From assembly GCA_020847045.1 (NCBI GenBank), contig JADLCT010000059.1, forward strand, positions 62,001-126,000: a stretch of DNA of 64,000 bases. Direction: 5' to 3'. The first letter of the stretch is position 1; the number at the start of each line of letters is the position of its first letter. The stretch comes from Bryobacterales bacterium (GTDB taxonomy: Bacteria; Acidobacteriota; Terriglobia; Bryobacterales; Bryobacteraceae). The position numbers and the translations under genes were made by a program. Positions 1 to 8,659 of this stretch are shown piece after piece. Under the pieces are notes generated by a model. The model did no database searches. It was not told the origin of the DNA and saw nothing but the letters and a program-made list of their open reading frames with translations.

Positions 1-2098
1 GTAAGGGGCTGTTTGGATGGGCAGGGTCGATCAGTGTCCGGGTGTTTAGCGGGTTCGGTACATAATAGCGCGGAGCCCTGGCTGGATCCCACAAGCCAGG
101 GACGAACATGGCGTCCATTGTTTTATTCGGCTCGTAATTGTACTCCGTGGGCGTGTGATAGAGCCGAACGCCATAGTCGAGGGTCAACTTGGACGTGACT
201 TTCCAGGTGTCCTGGACAAAGGCGTGGAAGTCCTGGAACTTAGACCGTTTGATGGACTGGTTACTCACCTGAGTGAACTGAGAGAGCGCTCCCGTAAGGA
301 CGTTTGCCGGGCCATAGCCCCAATCGAACTGGCTGGCCGCATTCACGCCGAAGTTGAAATTTCCTTTGTCAATGGCCGCGTTGATCTCATCCTTTTTGTT
401 GAGTATGTATTGCGCGCCCCACTTAAATAGATGCGAGCCCTTGGTCCAACTCATCGTCTGGACGAACTGATATTCCGGCGCCTTGGCGTACCAGGGGAAG
501 CGGTTGAAGTTGAAGTCCGTGAAGCCTGTGTTGCTGATTTGAGGCAGAATGCTGCTGGTGGTCGGGAATGCGAGTGGGAGGCCGGACAGTCCCACCTTGG
601 CTGGGTCAACTTTGTCTGGATCCTGGAGGATCGACAAGGGGGCATCGACAAAATCCTTCTGCCAGTTGAACAGGGTTTCGCTGACCACGGTGGAGGAGAA
701 GACCTTGGTGACGTTCGCTGTAAGTGCTTTGTCGGGCCGGTTCCAGCCTGTCGTCGTGAAGGGCAGGTTGCCATTCGCCGCCCAGGTCACCAGGTCGCGG
801 TAGCGCTGATAGTCGTAGTTGAACCGCACATAGGCGCGCGTGGTCCCGTTGATGTTCCAGTCCACTTTGGCGACGTTGAGATACTTCTTGTCATTTCTGG
901 AATACTGATTCAGATAGTTATTGTTGGTTTCGTTCTTAAGGTTGGGTGCCGGATACAGGGCCAGGATCGCCTTGCCCAGCGGATTGATCATGTTGGCCGG
1001 AATAATGTTGTTCGGCAACACCTGCGGACTGCCCGAGGCCTGAGTGCCGGGGAGGTAGATTGTTGGCCGCACACCATTTGGGTTCACGGTCTGCGAAAAG
1101 TCGCCAACGCGTTCGAGGTCTGTGGGCACTCGGACCTGCGCGGTGATGGTCGGCGTATCCTGCTTGAGATTTTCGTGATTGAAGAAGAAGAAGAGTTTAT
1201 CCTTCTTGATGGGCCCGCCCAGGTTGCCTCCAAAGTAGTTATAACGGTAGCGGGGCTTCGGCAGGCCAAAGAACGCCTGGTTCCAGGGCGTCGCAGTGAA
1301 AGCCTCGTTTCGCAGATAGTCCCAGGCCGTGCCGTGCCAGGCGTTCGTGCCTGACTTGGTTACAATATTCACCACCACGCCCGAGCGGTTGCCGTACTCA
1401 GCCTGAAAATTGTTCGTGAGCACCGCGACTTCCTGGATCGCCTCAAGACTGGGTGTTACCGTCGTCTTGGTGTCGCTGCCATGGTCCACGTTGCTGCCGC
1501 CGTCCAGGTTCACCTGTGTGCTGTTATGAGCCTTGCCGTTGACGCGGAAGTCGCCGTACCCGTCATAGCCGGCTTCACGGCCATTGATCGCGTTCACGTT
1601 GCGTGGAGTGGAGCCTGGAATCACCTTCAACAGCGTGGACCAGTTACGTCCCTGCAGCGGCATCTCAGTTACCTGCTTGGCCTGAATGGTCTCGTTGCGG
1701 ACGGCATTTTCGGTGATGAGAAGCGGAATCTCCGCCGAGACATCGACCGTGGTGACGGGACCCTGGCTGACGTCGAGCGCCACGCGCCCCAAGCTCACGT
1801 TCTGGAAAGCGTTCACTTCCAGACCGTTTACCACTTTGCTGCCGAAGCCGGTGGCCGAGATAGTGATTTTGTAGGTGCTGGCGATCAACGAAGGAATGCT
1901 AAAAACACCAACTTCATTGGTGAGCACCGTGCGCTCTGTGTTGGTGGATAGTTGGACGATGCGGACAGTGGCTCCGGGTATGGCGGCGTCGGACGAGTCC
2001 ACCACGGTGCCGTAGATGGAACCTAACCCCCCCTGGGCGAATGCCAGCGAAGAGAGGAAAAGCAGTAGCGCAACCGGACGGATCAGTACGGTTCTCAT
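1..2098 (-). CDS. TonB-dependent receptor with carboxypeptidase-regulatory-like domain (partial)
   Basis: The frame opens with ATG at 2098 and runs off the left edge, giving about 699 residues without a stop. Residues 1-22 form a signal peptide ending around LAFAQG. Residues about 24-105 look like a carboxypeptidase-regulatory-like beta-sandwich (GTVVDSSDAAIPGATV). Next comes a plug-like region with ALEVs such as RVNGKAHNSTQVNLDG and LTNNFQAEYGNRSG, then repeated barrel-like strands. This is the architecture of the large outer-membrane TonB-dependent receptors (Oar-like) that are abundant in Acidobacteria. The family takes up oligosaccharides or other large substrates, but nothing here identifies the ligand. 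The C-terminal barrel is outside the window. Confidence 0.9.
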   Translation of the reverse strand, partial: MRTVLIRPVALLLFLSSLAFAQGGLGSIYGTVVDSSDAAIPGATVRIVQLSTNTERTVLTNEVGVFSIPSLIASTYKITISATGFGSKVVNGLEVNAFQNVSLGRVALDVSQGPVTTVDVSAEIPLLITENAVRNETIQAKQVTEMPLQGRNWSTLLKVIPGSTPRNVNAINGREAGYDGYGDFRVNGKAHNSTQVNLDGGSNVDHGSDTKTTVTPSLEAIQEVAVLTNNFQAEYGNRSGVVVNIVTKSGTNAWHGTAWDYLRNEAFTATPWNQAFFGLPKPRYRYNYFGGNLGGPIKKDKLFFFFNHENLKQDTPTITAQVRVPTDLERVGDFSQTVNPNGVRPTIYLPGTQASGSPQVLPNNIIPANMINPLGKAILALYPAPNLKNETNNNYLNQYSRNDKKYLNVAKVDWNINGTTRAYVRFNYDYQRYRDLVTWAANGNLPFTTTGWNRPDKALTANVTKVFSSTVVSETLFNWQKDFVDAPLSILQDPDKVDPAKVGLSGLPLAFPTTSSILPQISNTGFTDFNFNRFPWYAKAPEYQFVQTMSWTKGSHLFKWGAQYILNKKDEINAAIDKGNFNFGVNAASQFDWGYGPANVLTGALSQFTQVSNQSIKRSKFQDFHAFVQDTWKVTSKLTLDYGVRLYHTPTEYNYEPNKTMDAMFVPGLWDPARAPRYYVPNPLNTRTLIDPAHPNSPL

Positions 2099-2363
2099 AT
2101 GAGCGAGACCTCCAGAAGCAGGATCAGCGGGATTCCTGACAATGGAGCGAGCGATCGGAACCCCACCGATATCCCCGTAATTGTCTGGTGTATCGTCCCA
2201 CTTCTGGACGCGGATTGCAAGAGGGGGTGCCCATTGAACACCGATCGGCGCGATCTCTAAGATCCTGGCGAACATTTGTGCCCGCTGCGGTTGCGCTGGG
2301 CTGCGATAAACGGATAGAACACTAATCGTCGTTAGATGAAAAATGGCCGACTGTGTACGCGCG

Positions 2364-2870
2364 CTACTGGGTAGCCACAGGTAGTCCGTGAGTTGCAACT
2401 CTGCGTTTGGCCGCTTGTGCAACCAGAACCGAAGGCGGAACAAGCATTCCGATGAGACCGCCGACCACAGCGCCCATGAAAACGACCGCATCTCCAGCGG
2501 GGATCATTTGAATCCAGATAAAGCTCGCCACGATTCCGCAGCCCATTCCGGTCGGCAATCCAAATACAGCAAACAGAATGAGCTTGGACCATCCAACAGT
2601 AATAAAGTCAGGGTACGAAAAGCCAGCTTCTGCCAGCATCAATGCCATGAGCAGGGTTAGCATCGGTCCGAAGAGCAGGCCGAATATCACTCCCATAAAC
2701 ACAAGTCCTGCTCGTAGCGTGCCGGTAGTCGCAAAGGGTGAGAAGGTGAGGGATACGATGAAGCCTGTTGTCACACCCATCACGGCTCCGTAGCCCAGCG
2801 AGGCGAGAGCGCGGCGAACACCAAGGAGTTTGATAGGTGGCACTCGTTTTTGGCGGTTTGCATCAAACAT
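2364..2870 (-). CDS. Small multi-pass membrane protein, unknown function
   Basis: This 168-residue protein has about four hydrophobic segments, near residues 25-47, 52-75, 90-112 and 120-140. They are rich in Gly, Ala and Val, and the N-terminus is basic. The ATG at 2870 is preceded by GAGGGAG about nine bases upstream, which supports the start. It lies 21 bp after the frame ending at 2892 and is probably the last gene of a short minus-strand operon starting at 3782. I recognise no family and assign no function. Confidence 0.6.
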   Translation of the reverse strand: MFDANRQKRVPPIKLLGVRRALASLGYGAVMGVTTGFIVSLTFSPFATTGTLRAGLVFMGVIFGLLFGPMLTLLMALMLAEAGFSYPDFITVGWSKLILFAVFGLPTGMGCGIVASFIWIQMIPAGDAVVFMGAVVGGLIGMLVPPSVLVAQAAKRRVATHGLPVATQ

Positions 2871-2891
2871 TTCTGAGTTCTCCCTCGACCG

Positions 2892-3287
2892 CTATTGCGC
2901 CTGTTTGGGAAAAGCCTTCTGGAGCAGTGTGACGACATCGGTGCCCACTGACAGGTTCACCGGCTCGGAAAGTCCTTTCAATCGAACGGTGAGTTGTTGG
3001 ACTTCCAGATCGCCGATGGGCTCGCGCGCCCCCGCATGGAACTGGTCCTCGACCGTGACTTGCTGGTCGAAGATCACCTCATTCTTGTCGCATGTAGCTT
3101 TCAGTGTTTCCTTCAATGGGTTCACTTCCAACGAACACCACCGGGGGGGCCTACTGGGGAGAATCTGACGGATCTCTCCGCTGAAGCGACGAAGCCCCTT
3201 GTCATCGAAATCCTGCTCGGATTCAGGCTTCCTGACGACAACAGAAAGCCGCCGAACCCACATGAAGATATTCGGTCGAATTTCCAA
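2892..3287 (-). CDS. Downstream segment of an interrupted reading frame, unknown function
   Basis: This frame of about 131 codons is in exactly the same phase as the gene ending at 3321, separated from it by one TGA and eleven codons. Its earliest usable start is a TTG at 3287, then an ATG at 3263. Neither has a Shine-Dalgarno sequence, although the upstream gene has a perfect one. The product has no signal peptide. The simplest reading is the C-terminal part of a longer secreted protein whose frame was cut by an in-frame stop. A separate weakly translated gene is the alternative. No family was recognised. Confidence 0.4.
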   Translation of the reverse strand: MEIRPNIFMWVRRLSVVVRKPESEQDFDDKGLRRFSGEIRQILPSRPPRWCSLEVNPLKETLKATCDKNEVIFDQQVTVEDQFHAGAREPIGDLEVQQLTVRLKGLSEPVNLSVGTDVVTLLQKAFPKQAQ

Positions 3288-3320
3288 CGAATGAAGTTCG
3301 ATCCGTCTAAGGTCCTGGCG

Positions 3321-3782
3321 TCAACTAAGCGCTTCCCGGATATCAGGGTGTATAGCAAAGCCCACCCGGCCGTAGGCGCGGTCCTGCGAATGCGTCTCAC
3401 CAAACAATTCGGTAAGCCTTTGACGCAGTTCAGCGAAGGATTCTTTCTTTGCCTTATTGGAGACCATGTAGACGGAATTCAATTGGTCGGAGGGACTGAA
3501 TCCAAACTTCACTTCATACTCCAGCCCATCCAAAGGCAGTTTGGACTTCAGCTTGCCGCGGATCGACACCGACGCGCCCTTTTCCTTGCCCGATCGTTTC
3601 TGCTCCTGGAAGTCCTTGCCAAAAGCCCTGGCCACCTCAGCTACTGTCGTTCGCCACTTTACAACGCGCCAGCCAGTGTCTGTCGCCAATTCCTTTTCAA
3701 TAGCCAATTCTGCGGACGCAGTCGGCAGTACGCACGACGTGAGTACAACCGAAGCGAGTATGCAAACCTTCATGTTGATCAT
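3321..3782 (-). CDS. Secreted hypothetical protein, possibly truncated by in-frame TGA
   Basis: The 153-residue product starts at an ATG preceded by AGGAGG eight bases upstream, an excellent ribosome binding site. Residues 1-24 are a signal peptide (cleavage near ASAELA). The mature part has a Trp-rich start (TGWRVVKWRTTVAEVARAFG) typical of small periplasmic proteins of unknown function. After the TGA at 3321-3323 the same frame continues through 11 codons into the next open segment, so the natural protein may once have been about 295 residues. Function unknown. Confidence 0.55.
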   Translation of the reverse strand: MINMKVCILASVVLTSCVLPTASAELAIEKELATDTGWRVVKWRTTVAEVARAFGKDFQEQKRSGKEKGASVSIRGKLKSKLPLDGLEYEVKFGFSPSDQLNSVYMVSNKAKKESFAELRQRLTELFGETHSQDRAYGRVGFAIHPDIREALS

Positions 3783-3920
3783 CTTGCGAACCTCCTTCGT
3801 TGATGGCGGCCAAAGAAGTCAGACGCCGTTCATTCCGCCCTACGCTGAACCGCCCCGAGACTGCTGGTGGCGCCGTGATTGGAGTTACTCAGCCCGGGCT
3901 GGACGAATTATGTGCCTCCG

Positions 3921-3964
3921 GAGAGAGGGTTTGCGCCGCCACCGAACCGGCGCAAACCACTCTC
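3921..3964 (-). terminator. Strong hairpin downstream of the TIGR03437 gene
   Basis: GGTTTGCGCCG (3928-3938) and CGGCGCAAACC (3948-3958) form a perfect 11-bp stem with a 9-nt loop, extended by GAGAG/CTCTC after a one-base bulge. It lies 65 bp beyond the stop of the 4029-6347 gene and before the next gene start at 3782. No T-run follows on the minus strand, so it may be a transcript-stabilising or factor-assisted stop rather than a textbook intrinsic terminator. Confidence 0.55.
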
Positions 3965-4028
3965 AGAGCAGACGCTTCTGGGCCCTGCCGTTCCCGGCGG
4001 CCTCGGCCAGGAGGCGTGATGCGCGAAC

Positions 4029-6347
4029 TTACTCAGGAGGCGGAGCGAGTTGCTCAGCGGCAAGGCCTTCACCCGCCAGACGTCCCACCGTGCCATCGGA
4101 CTCCCGGAACATCTGGCTGTTGGGCTCGATCTCCTCACGCGTGTCATTCAGGCTGAACCGCCTCACTCCCAAGGCCCGGCAGACGCTGTAGTACTCGTTC
4201 ACGGTGACCTGTACCGGGGGGCTCTCGTTGCCCGCCGAGTCGCGCAGCCGGATCAGCAGTGGGATGCCGGCCGTGGAAGTGATCTTTGTGGAATGCGAGT
4301 ACGCCGCGCTCAGGGAAATGGTTCCGCGCGCCTGTCCCGGTTGGTGCAGGGGCGGACCTGTGAATATGTCCTGGCATCCTCCGTAGACAAACTGGCTTGC
4401 GGAGAAATCTACTTCGATTTGCGCACTCTGGCCGAAGCCGCCCTTGTAGAGAATGTCCCGGTCGCCATCGGTGAAGTCGAAGCGGAAGGACGTTACAGCG
4501 CCGGGACCGCTCTCATGCGACTCAAGCGAAAGGTTCTTGATGGACGGCACAATGGATGGGATCAGAATCTCGAAGGGCAGCGCGTTGGACCGTCCCGACG
4601 GCGTCACCACATAGAGCGACCGCCTGTTCACCTGCGCGTTACCCGCGACGAGCAACTGCGCCGTCACCCTGGTCGCCGTGGCTTTCACGGAATTGACAAC
4701 GATGCCGGCGGAGGGTTCCACCACGATACCCGTCACCTGTTCCAGACCGGTTCCGGTAACCGTGAAGGTGGGGAGCAACTCGTTCGGGAAGCCGTTATCC
4801 GGGCTCAACTTGTCAATGATGGGCGTTGCTGCAGGGGGCGTGGTCACCGTAAGGCTCACGGGCACAGTCACGGCGTTAGCGCCTGCCGGGGCGATGCGAA
4901 TGGAAGCGTTATAAACTCCAGCCACAAGTCCGGCCGGATTTACGGACACGCTCAGGTTCGCGGGCGTCCTTCCGCTGAATGCGCTCAACGTCAACCAAGT
5001 GGGCGCCGGACTCCCCGACACCGATGCACTGAAGTCCAATGAACCCGATGAGGAGGTAAGTTGTAGCGATGCCGGGGCGGGTGGCGGCTGTCCGGTGCGG
5101 TGTGAAAAAGTAAGTGCCCCGGGAACGGCGTTCAATTGACTGGTGGGGCCCGTTCCCTGGATGGTGATGTACACGTTGGGCTGCGTGCGGTAGTTGCCGA
5201 ACTGTACCTCCACCAGGTGGTCGCCGCTGGGCAGTGAGGGCGGGGCGACGATGTTGATCTGGTATAGCCCGGGGGCGACTGCGCCAGCGAACTCCACCGC
5301 GGCCGGTTGGCCGCCAACATACACGCGCAGATGCTCGATGCCCACGATGCTAAAGGCGCCGGCGAAGAGCACGCCTTCCGGCTGCGGCCGGTCTGTCCGT
5401 CCCCAACCGCTGCCGTACAGTTGCGCGCGTCCTCCCGCCAGTAAGGGCCGTGTCAGGCTGGGGGAAGACGGATACAGACCCTGCTTGCCAACCACGCCTC
5501 CCGTGGAGTGAACGGCGGCGGCATACTTCCGGTTCTCGGGGTCCTGCAGGAACAGCCCTGGCGCGTAGCGGTCCATTCTGACCGTGGCGCGCCCCGTGCC
5601 GCGCGGCGTGGTAACCTCCACCGTGACCGGTCCTTCCGCCGTATCGGCCGGCGCCAGCACATTCAACTGTGTGGGACTAACGTAGTAAATATAGGCCGGT
5701 TTGCCGTTGATGGTGACGCGTGTTCCCTCCAGGCTTACCGGCAGTGCTTGTCCGTTGAAGTCGCGCTGCTCCCATGTGCGGGAGGTGGAGGCCAAGTCCG
5801 TCCCCTTGATCACCACCCAACCGTGCGGCGCAATAACGGGTTGGTTCCCGGCGCCTTCGGTAACCGAGGAGATTGCCGGCGGACCCGGCTCGATGACCAG
5901 CGTGCTTCCGTCCTTTGGAATCACAAAGAAGCAACAGGTGTTGGTGGAATCGATGCCCACGAAGATGCTCGTGGAGATCTCGAACCGGAAACGGACACGA
6001 GCGCCTTGGGTGAGTGCTTGCCAAAGCTGCACGTCGGTCGGGCGATGCAGAATGGACGTTGCCGTGTTCACTGTGTAGCCGTCCCGGCTACGGAGTTTCA
6101 GGATGGGCATCTCCGTGCGGTGATAAATAAGGCTCGAGTCTGTTGTGCTCTGGAAAATGCCGTTGTATGTCCCCTCCCAAATCACTTCTTTATTGAAGAA
6201 CCTAGCCGGGTCGCAGGCATTGTCATCAAGGCACGCCTGATAGGCCCGGATGAACTCCTCCCAACTGCGCTGCCAGGGGTCCTGTCCCCACGCGGCACAC
6301 ACGGTAACAGTAAGAACACAAATCGCCCGTACGAATGACTGTTTCAA
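4029..6347 (-). CDS. Secreted protein with TIGR03437 (Solibacter) domain and Ig-like modules
   Basis: This 772-residue protein has a signal peptide (residues 1-21, ending AAWGQ). An N-terminal region to about 155 contains paired cysteines. Residues about 159-395 match the Solibacter-type TIGR03437 region: an ISSVTEGAGNQPVIAPHG start, a KPAYIYYVSPTQLNV motif and a GLYQINIVAPPSLPSGDH end. Residues 400-510 resemble a BACON/Ig-like beta-sandwich, 510-600 an IPT/TIG-like module, and the rest a C-terminal beta-rich domain. TIGR03437 usually ends the protein, so an internal copy is unusual. The function of the family is unknown; an exported or surface role is likely. Confidence 0.8.
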   Translation of the reverse strand: MKQSFVRAICVLTVTVCAAWGQDPWQRSWEEFIRAYQACLDDNACDPARFFNKEVIWEGTYNGIFQSTTDSSLIYHRTEMPILKLRSRDGYTVNTATSILHRPTDVQLWQALTQGARVRFRFEISTSIFVGIDSTNTCCFFVIPKDGSTLVIEPGPPAISSVTEGAGNQPVIAPHGWVVIKGTDLASTSRTWEQRDFNGQALPVSLEGTRVTINGKPAYIYYVSPTQLNVLAPADTAEGPVTVEVTTPRGTGRATVRMDRYAPGLFLQDPENRKYAAAVHSTGGVVGKQGLYPSSPSLTRPLLAGGRAQLYGSGWGRTDRPQPEGVLFAGAFSIVGIEHLRVYVGGQPAAVEFAGAVAPGLYQINIVAPPSLPSGDHLVEVQFGNYRTQPNVYITIQGTGPTSQLNAVPGALTFSHRTGQPPPAPASLQLTSSSGSLDFSASVSGSPAPTWLTLSAFSGRTPANLSVSVNPAGLVAGVYNASIRIAPAGANAVTVPVSLTVTTPPAATPIIDKLSPDNGFPNELLPTFTVTGTGLEQVTGIVVEPSAGIVVNSVKATATRVTAQLLVAGNAQVNRRSLYVVTPSGRSNALPFEILIPSIVPSIKNLSLESHESGPGAVTSFRFDFTDGDRDILYKGGFGQSAQIEVDFSASQFVYGGCQDIFTGPPLHQPGQARGTISLSAAYSHSTKITSTAGIPLLIRLRDSAGNESPPVQVTVNEYYSVCRALGVRRFSLNDTREEIEPNSQMFRESDGTVGRLAGEGLAAEQLAPPPE

Positions 6348-6365
6348 GGAAGCGCCCTCCCGCCT

Positions 6366-6692
6366 CTATCTCTCAACCCGCAGCGGCACCAGACCTTTGA
6401 GTTGCAGTTTGCGCAGGATCAGCCGGGCCTGGTATTCGCCTAAGCGTACGGTCCGCGCCAGTTCATCGCACGGCACATGGCCACACTCCTGTAGGAGACG
6501 AAGCGCCGTCTCGCCTACTTGCTGTTCGTGTTGCCGCTGCTTCTGGCCGAACCAGATCAGCACCCCCCCGCCGGTCACACACATGAGACCGGCGGTGATG
6601 CTGGCTTCCGGCCCATTCGGATTGCCGCTGGCACCGGCGAAACTCGCCAGCCCAAGTACGGCAACGACAATGCCCCACACCAATCGCTTCAT
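6366..6692 (-). CDS. Small membrane protein with C-terminal winged-helix-like segment
   Basis: The 108-residue protein has two hydrophobic segments (residues 3-22 and 31-50). A soluble tail follows (residues 55-108: ETALRLLQECGHVPCDELAR...LGEYQARLILRKL) that reads like a compact winged helix-turn-helix. Its ATG overlaps the TGA of the upstream gene (ATGA), so the two are translationally coupled. Its N-terminus is clearly paralogous to that of the upstream gene (MKRLVWGIVVAVLGLASFAG against MKRMIWGIVLVVTGLASLAG), which indicates tandem duplication. Function unknown; a membrane-tethered DNA- or protein-binding role is inferred. Confidence 0.6.
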   Translation of the reverse strand: MKRLVWGIVVAVLGLASFAGASGNPNGPEASITAGLMCVTGGGVLIWFGQKQRQHEQQVGETALRLLQECGHVPCDELARTVRLGEYQARLILRKLQLKGLVPLRVER

Positions 6693-7063
6693 GCCACACC
6701 TCTCACCACGGTGGGGCCGGGGGGTGGTTCATCCACGAGCGCCTCTCTGGGGAGCACGCCGACGGTCTGCTCCCGCATCAATAAGGCCCGCACCTCGACG
6801 ACCGAAACGCCGCATTCCGCCGCCAGATCAGCGCTTTGAATGCGCCCGTCCCGGCGCCAGGAGGCGAAAGCCGCGTCCATAATGCGTACTTTCCGCTGCT
6901 CCGCCTGCGCTCCAAACGCGATCATGACGCCTCCTCCGGCCGCCATGAGCGCAGCAAGAACAATTGCTCCGCCGTCTCGACGCGCACCGCGCGCGGTCAG
7001 TTGCCCGGCAAGCGAGGCGAGTCCTGTAACTACCAGAACAATTCCCCATATCATTCGCTTCAT
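6689..7063 (-). CDS. Small membrane protein with C-terminal helix-turn-helix-like segment (paralogue)
   Basis: The start is placed at ATG 7063 because GGAGGG lies seven bases upstream; an in-frame start at 7105 lacks a binding site. The product has about 124 residues: two hydrophobic segments (3-22 and 35-55), then a soluble region (IMDAAFASWRRDGRIQSADL...CGVSVVEVRALL) resembling a short helix-turn-helix. It overlaps the next gene by four bases and is its paralogue. No characterised family was recognised. Confidence 0.6.
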   Translation of the reverse strand: MKRMIWGIVLVVTGLASLAGQLTARGARRDGGAIVLAALMAAGGGVMIAFGAQAEQRKVRIMDAAFASWRRDGRIQSADLAAECGVSVVEVRALLMREQTVGVLPREALVDEPPPGPTVVRGVA

Positions 7064-7313
7064 CTGCTTCCCTCCAATGGGCTCCCGGCCGCCAGGCCCA
7101 ACCACCTGTGCCGGAACCGCGGAAATTGGTAGGGTCGAATGTACGAGCCTTGCAGCCGCCCTTCAAGCTCCAAAGGTGTTCATTTCAGGGCTGTGGACAC
7201 GAATGGACAACTATGGGCGCGTTTGGATAGCCCCTTTGGGCTGGTGACGGGTAAAGAATTTCTCCGCTTCCGCCGATTGACCTTCCGCCGAAGGGCGTAA
7301 ACAGAGGGGGGGA

Positions 7314-7338
7314 AGGGCCCCTCCCCCGGCGGGGGCCG
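7314..7338 (-). terminator. GC-rich hairpin after the galactonate-dehydratase-like gene
   Basis: Just beyond the stop of the minus-strand enolase gene lies GGCCCC followed by a short loop and GGGGCC, within a run of C and G tracts. The fold would be very stable but has no T-run. It may slow transcription at the end of the gene. Weakly supported. Confidence 0.3.
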
Positions 7339-7350
7339 CCTACCTCTCAA

Positions 7351-8514
7351 CTACCAGTCGGCTACGGAGCCATCCTTATGGGTGCAGTTCATGAGGACCT
7401 CGGGCTCCCAGGGATGTTTGGCTGCCTCGGCCTCGTTGATCTCGATACCCAGACCCGGACGTGTTGGCGCGAGCGCAACGCCGCCCTCCATAGAGACGGG
7501 TTCGTCCACTACATCCTGACGCCACTCCACGTCTTTCCGGACAACCTCCTGAATCAGGTAGTTCGGCGTGGCAAAACCGACCTGCAAAGACGCCGCCGTG
7601 CTAATGGGTCCCTGCGGGTTGTGGCATGCCACGGAGATGGCGTACGTCTCCGCCATGGCGGCGATGCGGCGCGCCTCGCTAATGCCGCCGCAGTGCGAGA
7701 CATCGGGCTGGATAATGGCGCACGCACGCTTCTCCAGCAGTTCACGAAACTCAGCGCGACCGGTGAGACGTTCTCCTGTGGCAATGGGGAAGGGCAGCGC
7801 GCGCGCCACTTCGACCAGGGCGTCGGTGTGCTCCGGCCAGCAGGGCTCCTCGTACCAATAAAGGTCGTAGTCCACAAGTCTGCGTCCGAACTGAATCGCC
7901 GCCGCGGGAGTGGTGCGGGCATGGAGGTCGAGCATGATGTCGACGTTGTCGCCGGCGGCCTTCCTCATCGCCGCCACACACCGTTCGGCATGCTTCAACA
8001 CCCCGGCGCTCTCAATGAGCTCGGCGACAGGAATGGGCATGGCCTTCATCGCCGTAAAACCCTGGCTAATGCTGTGCTGTACGCGATCGGCGAACTCCTC
8101 CGGCTCCGTAGTGCGGTACATCCCCTCCAGGCTTCCTCCGCCGAGATGATCGTACAAGCGAAGGTGATCGCGCACGGGCCCCCCCAGCAACTCACATACG
8201 GGACGCCCGAGTTCCTTGCCTTTGATGTCCCATAGCGCCTGGTCGATTCCGCTGATCGCGCTGAATTTGGTAATGCCCCCGCGCCAGAAATACTGGCGGT
8301 GCATTACCTGCCACAGGTGCTCCACGCGTCGCGGGTCCTGCCCGATGAGGAGCACGGACATGTCCTCGATGGCCCCGGTTACGCCTTTGGTGTGCCATTC
8401 CAGCGTCGCTTCGCCCCAGCCGTGCAAACCAGCCTGGTCCGTCTCCACCTTCACGAACACCCAATTGCGCATCCGCGCGTTGACGACGAGCGTCTTGACG
8501 GCTGTGATTTTCAT
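7351..8514 (-). CDS. Enolase-superfamily sugar-acid dehydratase, galactonate-dehydratase-like
   Basis: The protein belongs to the mandelate racemase/muconate lactonizing enzyme family and is close to D-galactonate dehydratase (DgoD), which forms 2-keto-3-deoxygalactonate. Counting from an alternative ATG three codons upstream (8523), the expected metal ligands are at D199, E225 and E251, with catalytic H201 and H301. This is a constant 16-residue offset from the DgoD residues as I remember them (183/185/209/235/285). The domain order is an N-terminal capping region (1-130) then a TIM barrel. I place the start at ATG 8514 because GGGAG precedes it. Substrate is inferred; other sugar acids are possible. 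It stands alone and may serve uronate or galactonate catabolism. Confidence 0.8.
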   Translation of the reverse strand: MKITAVKTLVVNARMRNWVFVKVETDQAGLHGWGEATLEWHTKGVTGAIEDMSVLLIGQDPRRVEHLWQVMHRQYFWRGGITKFSAISGIDQALWDIKGKELGRPVCELLGGPVRDHLRLYDHLGGGSLEGMYRTTEPEEFADRVQHSISQGFTAMKAMPIPVAELIESAGVLKHAERCVAAMRKAAGDNVDIMLDLHARTTPAAAIQFGRRLVDYDLYWYEEPCWPEHTDALVEVARALPFPIATGERLTGRAEFRELLEKRACAIIQPDVSHCGGISEARRIAAMAETYAISVACHNPQGPISTAASLQVGFATPNYLIQEVVRKDVEWRQDVVDEPVSMEGGVALAPTRPGLGIEINEAEAAKHPWEPEVLMNCTHKDGSVADW

Positions 8515-8659
8515 CGCTCCCATTCTCGCAGCGGAAGGGGGAGTTGTGGGAAAGGTTCAGCCGGGTGTGCGCACATGCGCCACGCGCCACCCGCCCGGAA
8601 CCGGACCCGCGAGGGGAACGGTCCCGGAACAGGGCGGCGCGGCAGGGAATGCCTGACGG

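Noticed and set aside
2214..2236. TGGGCACCCCCTCTTGCA-like element before the TonB receptor
   Set aside because: GG to GC spacing is 11 instead of 10 bases, so a sigma54 promoter is unlikely.
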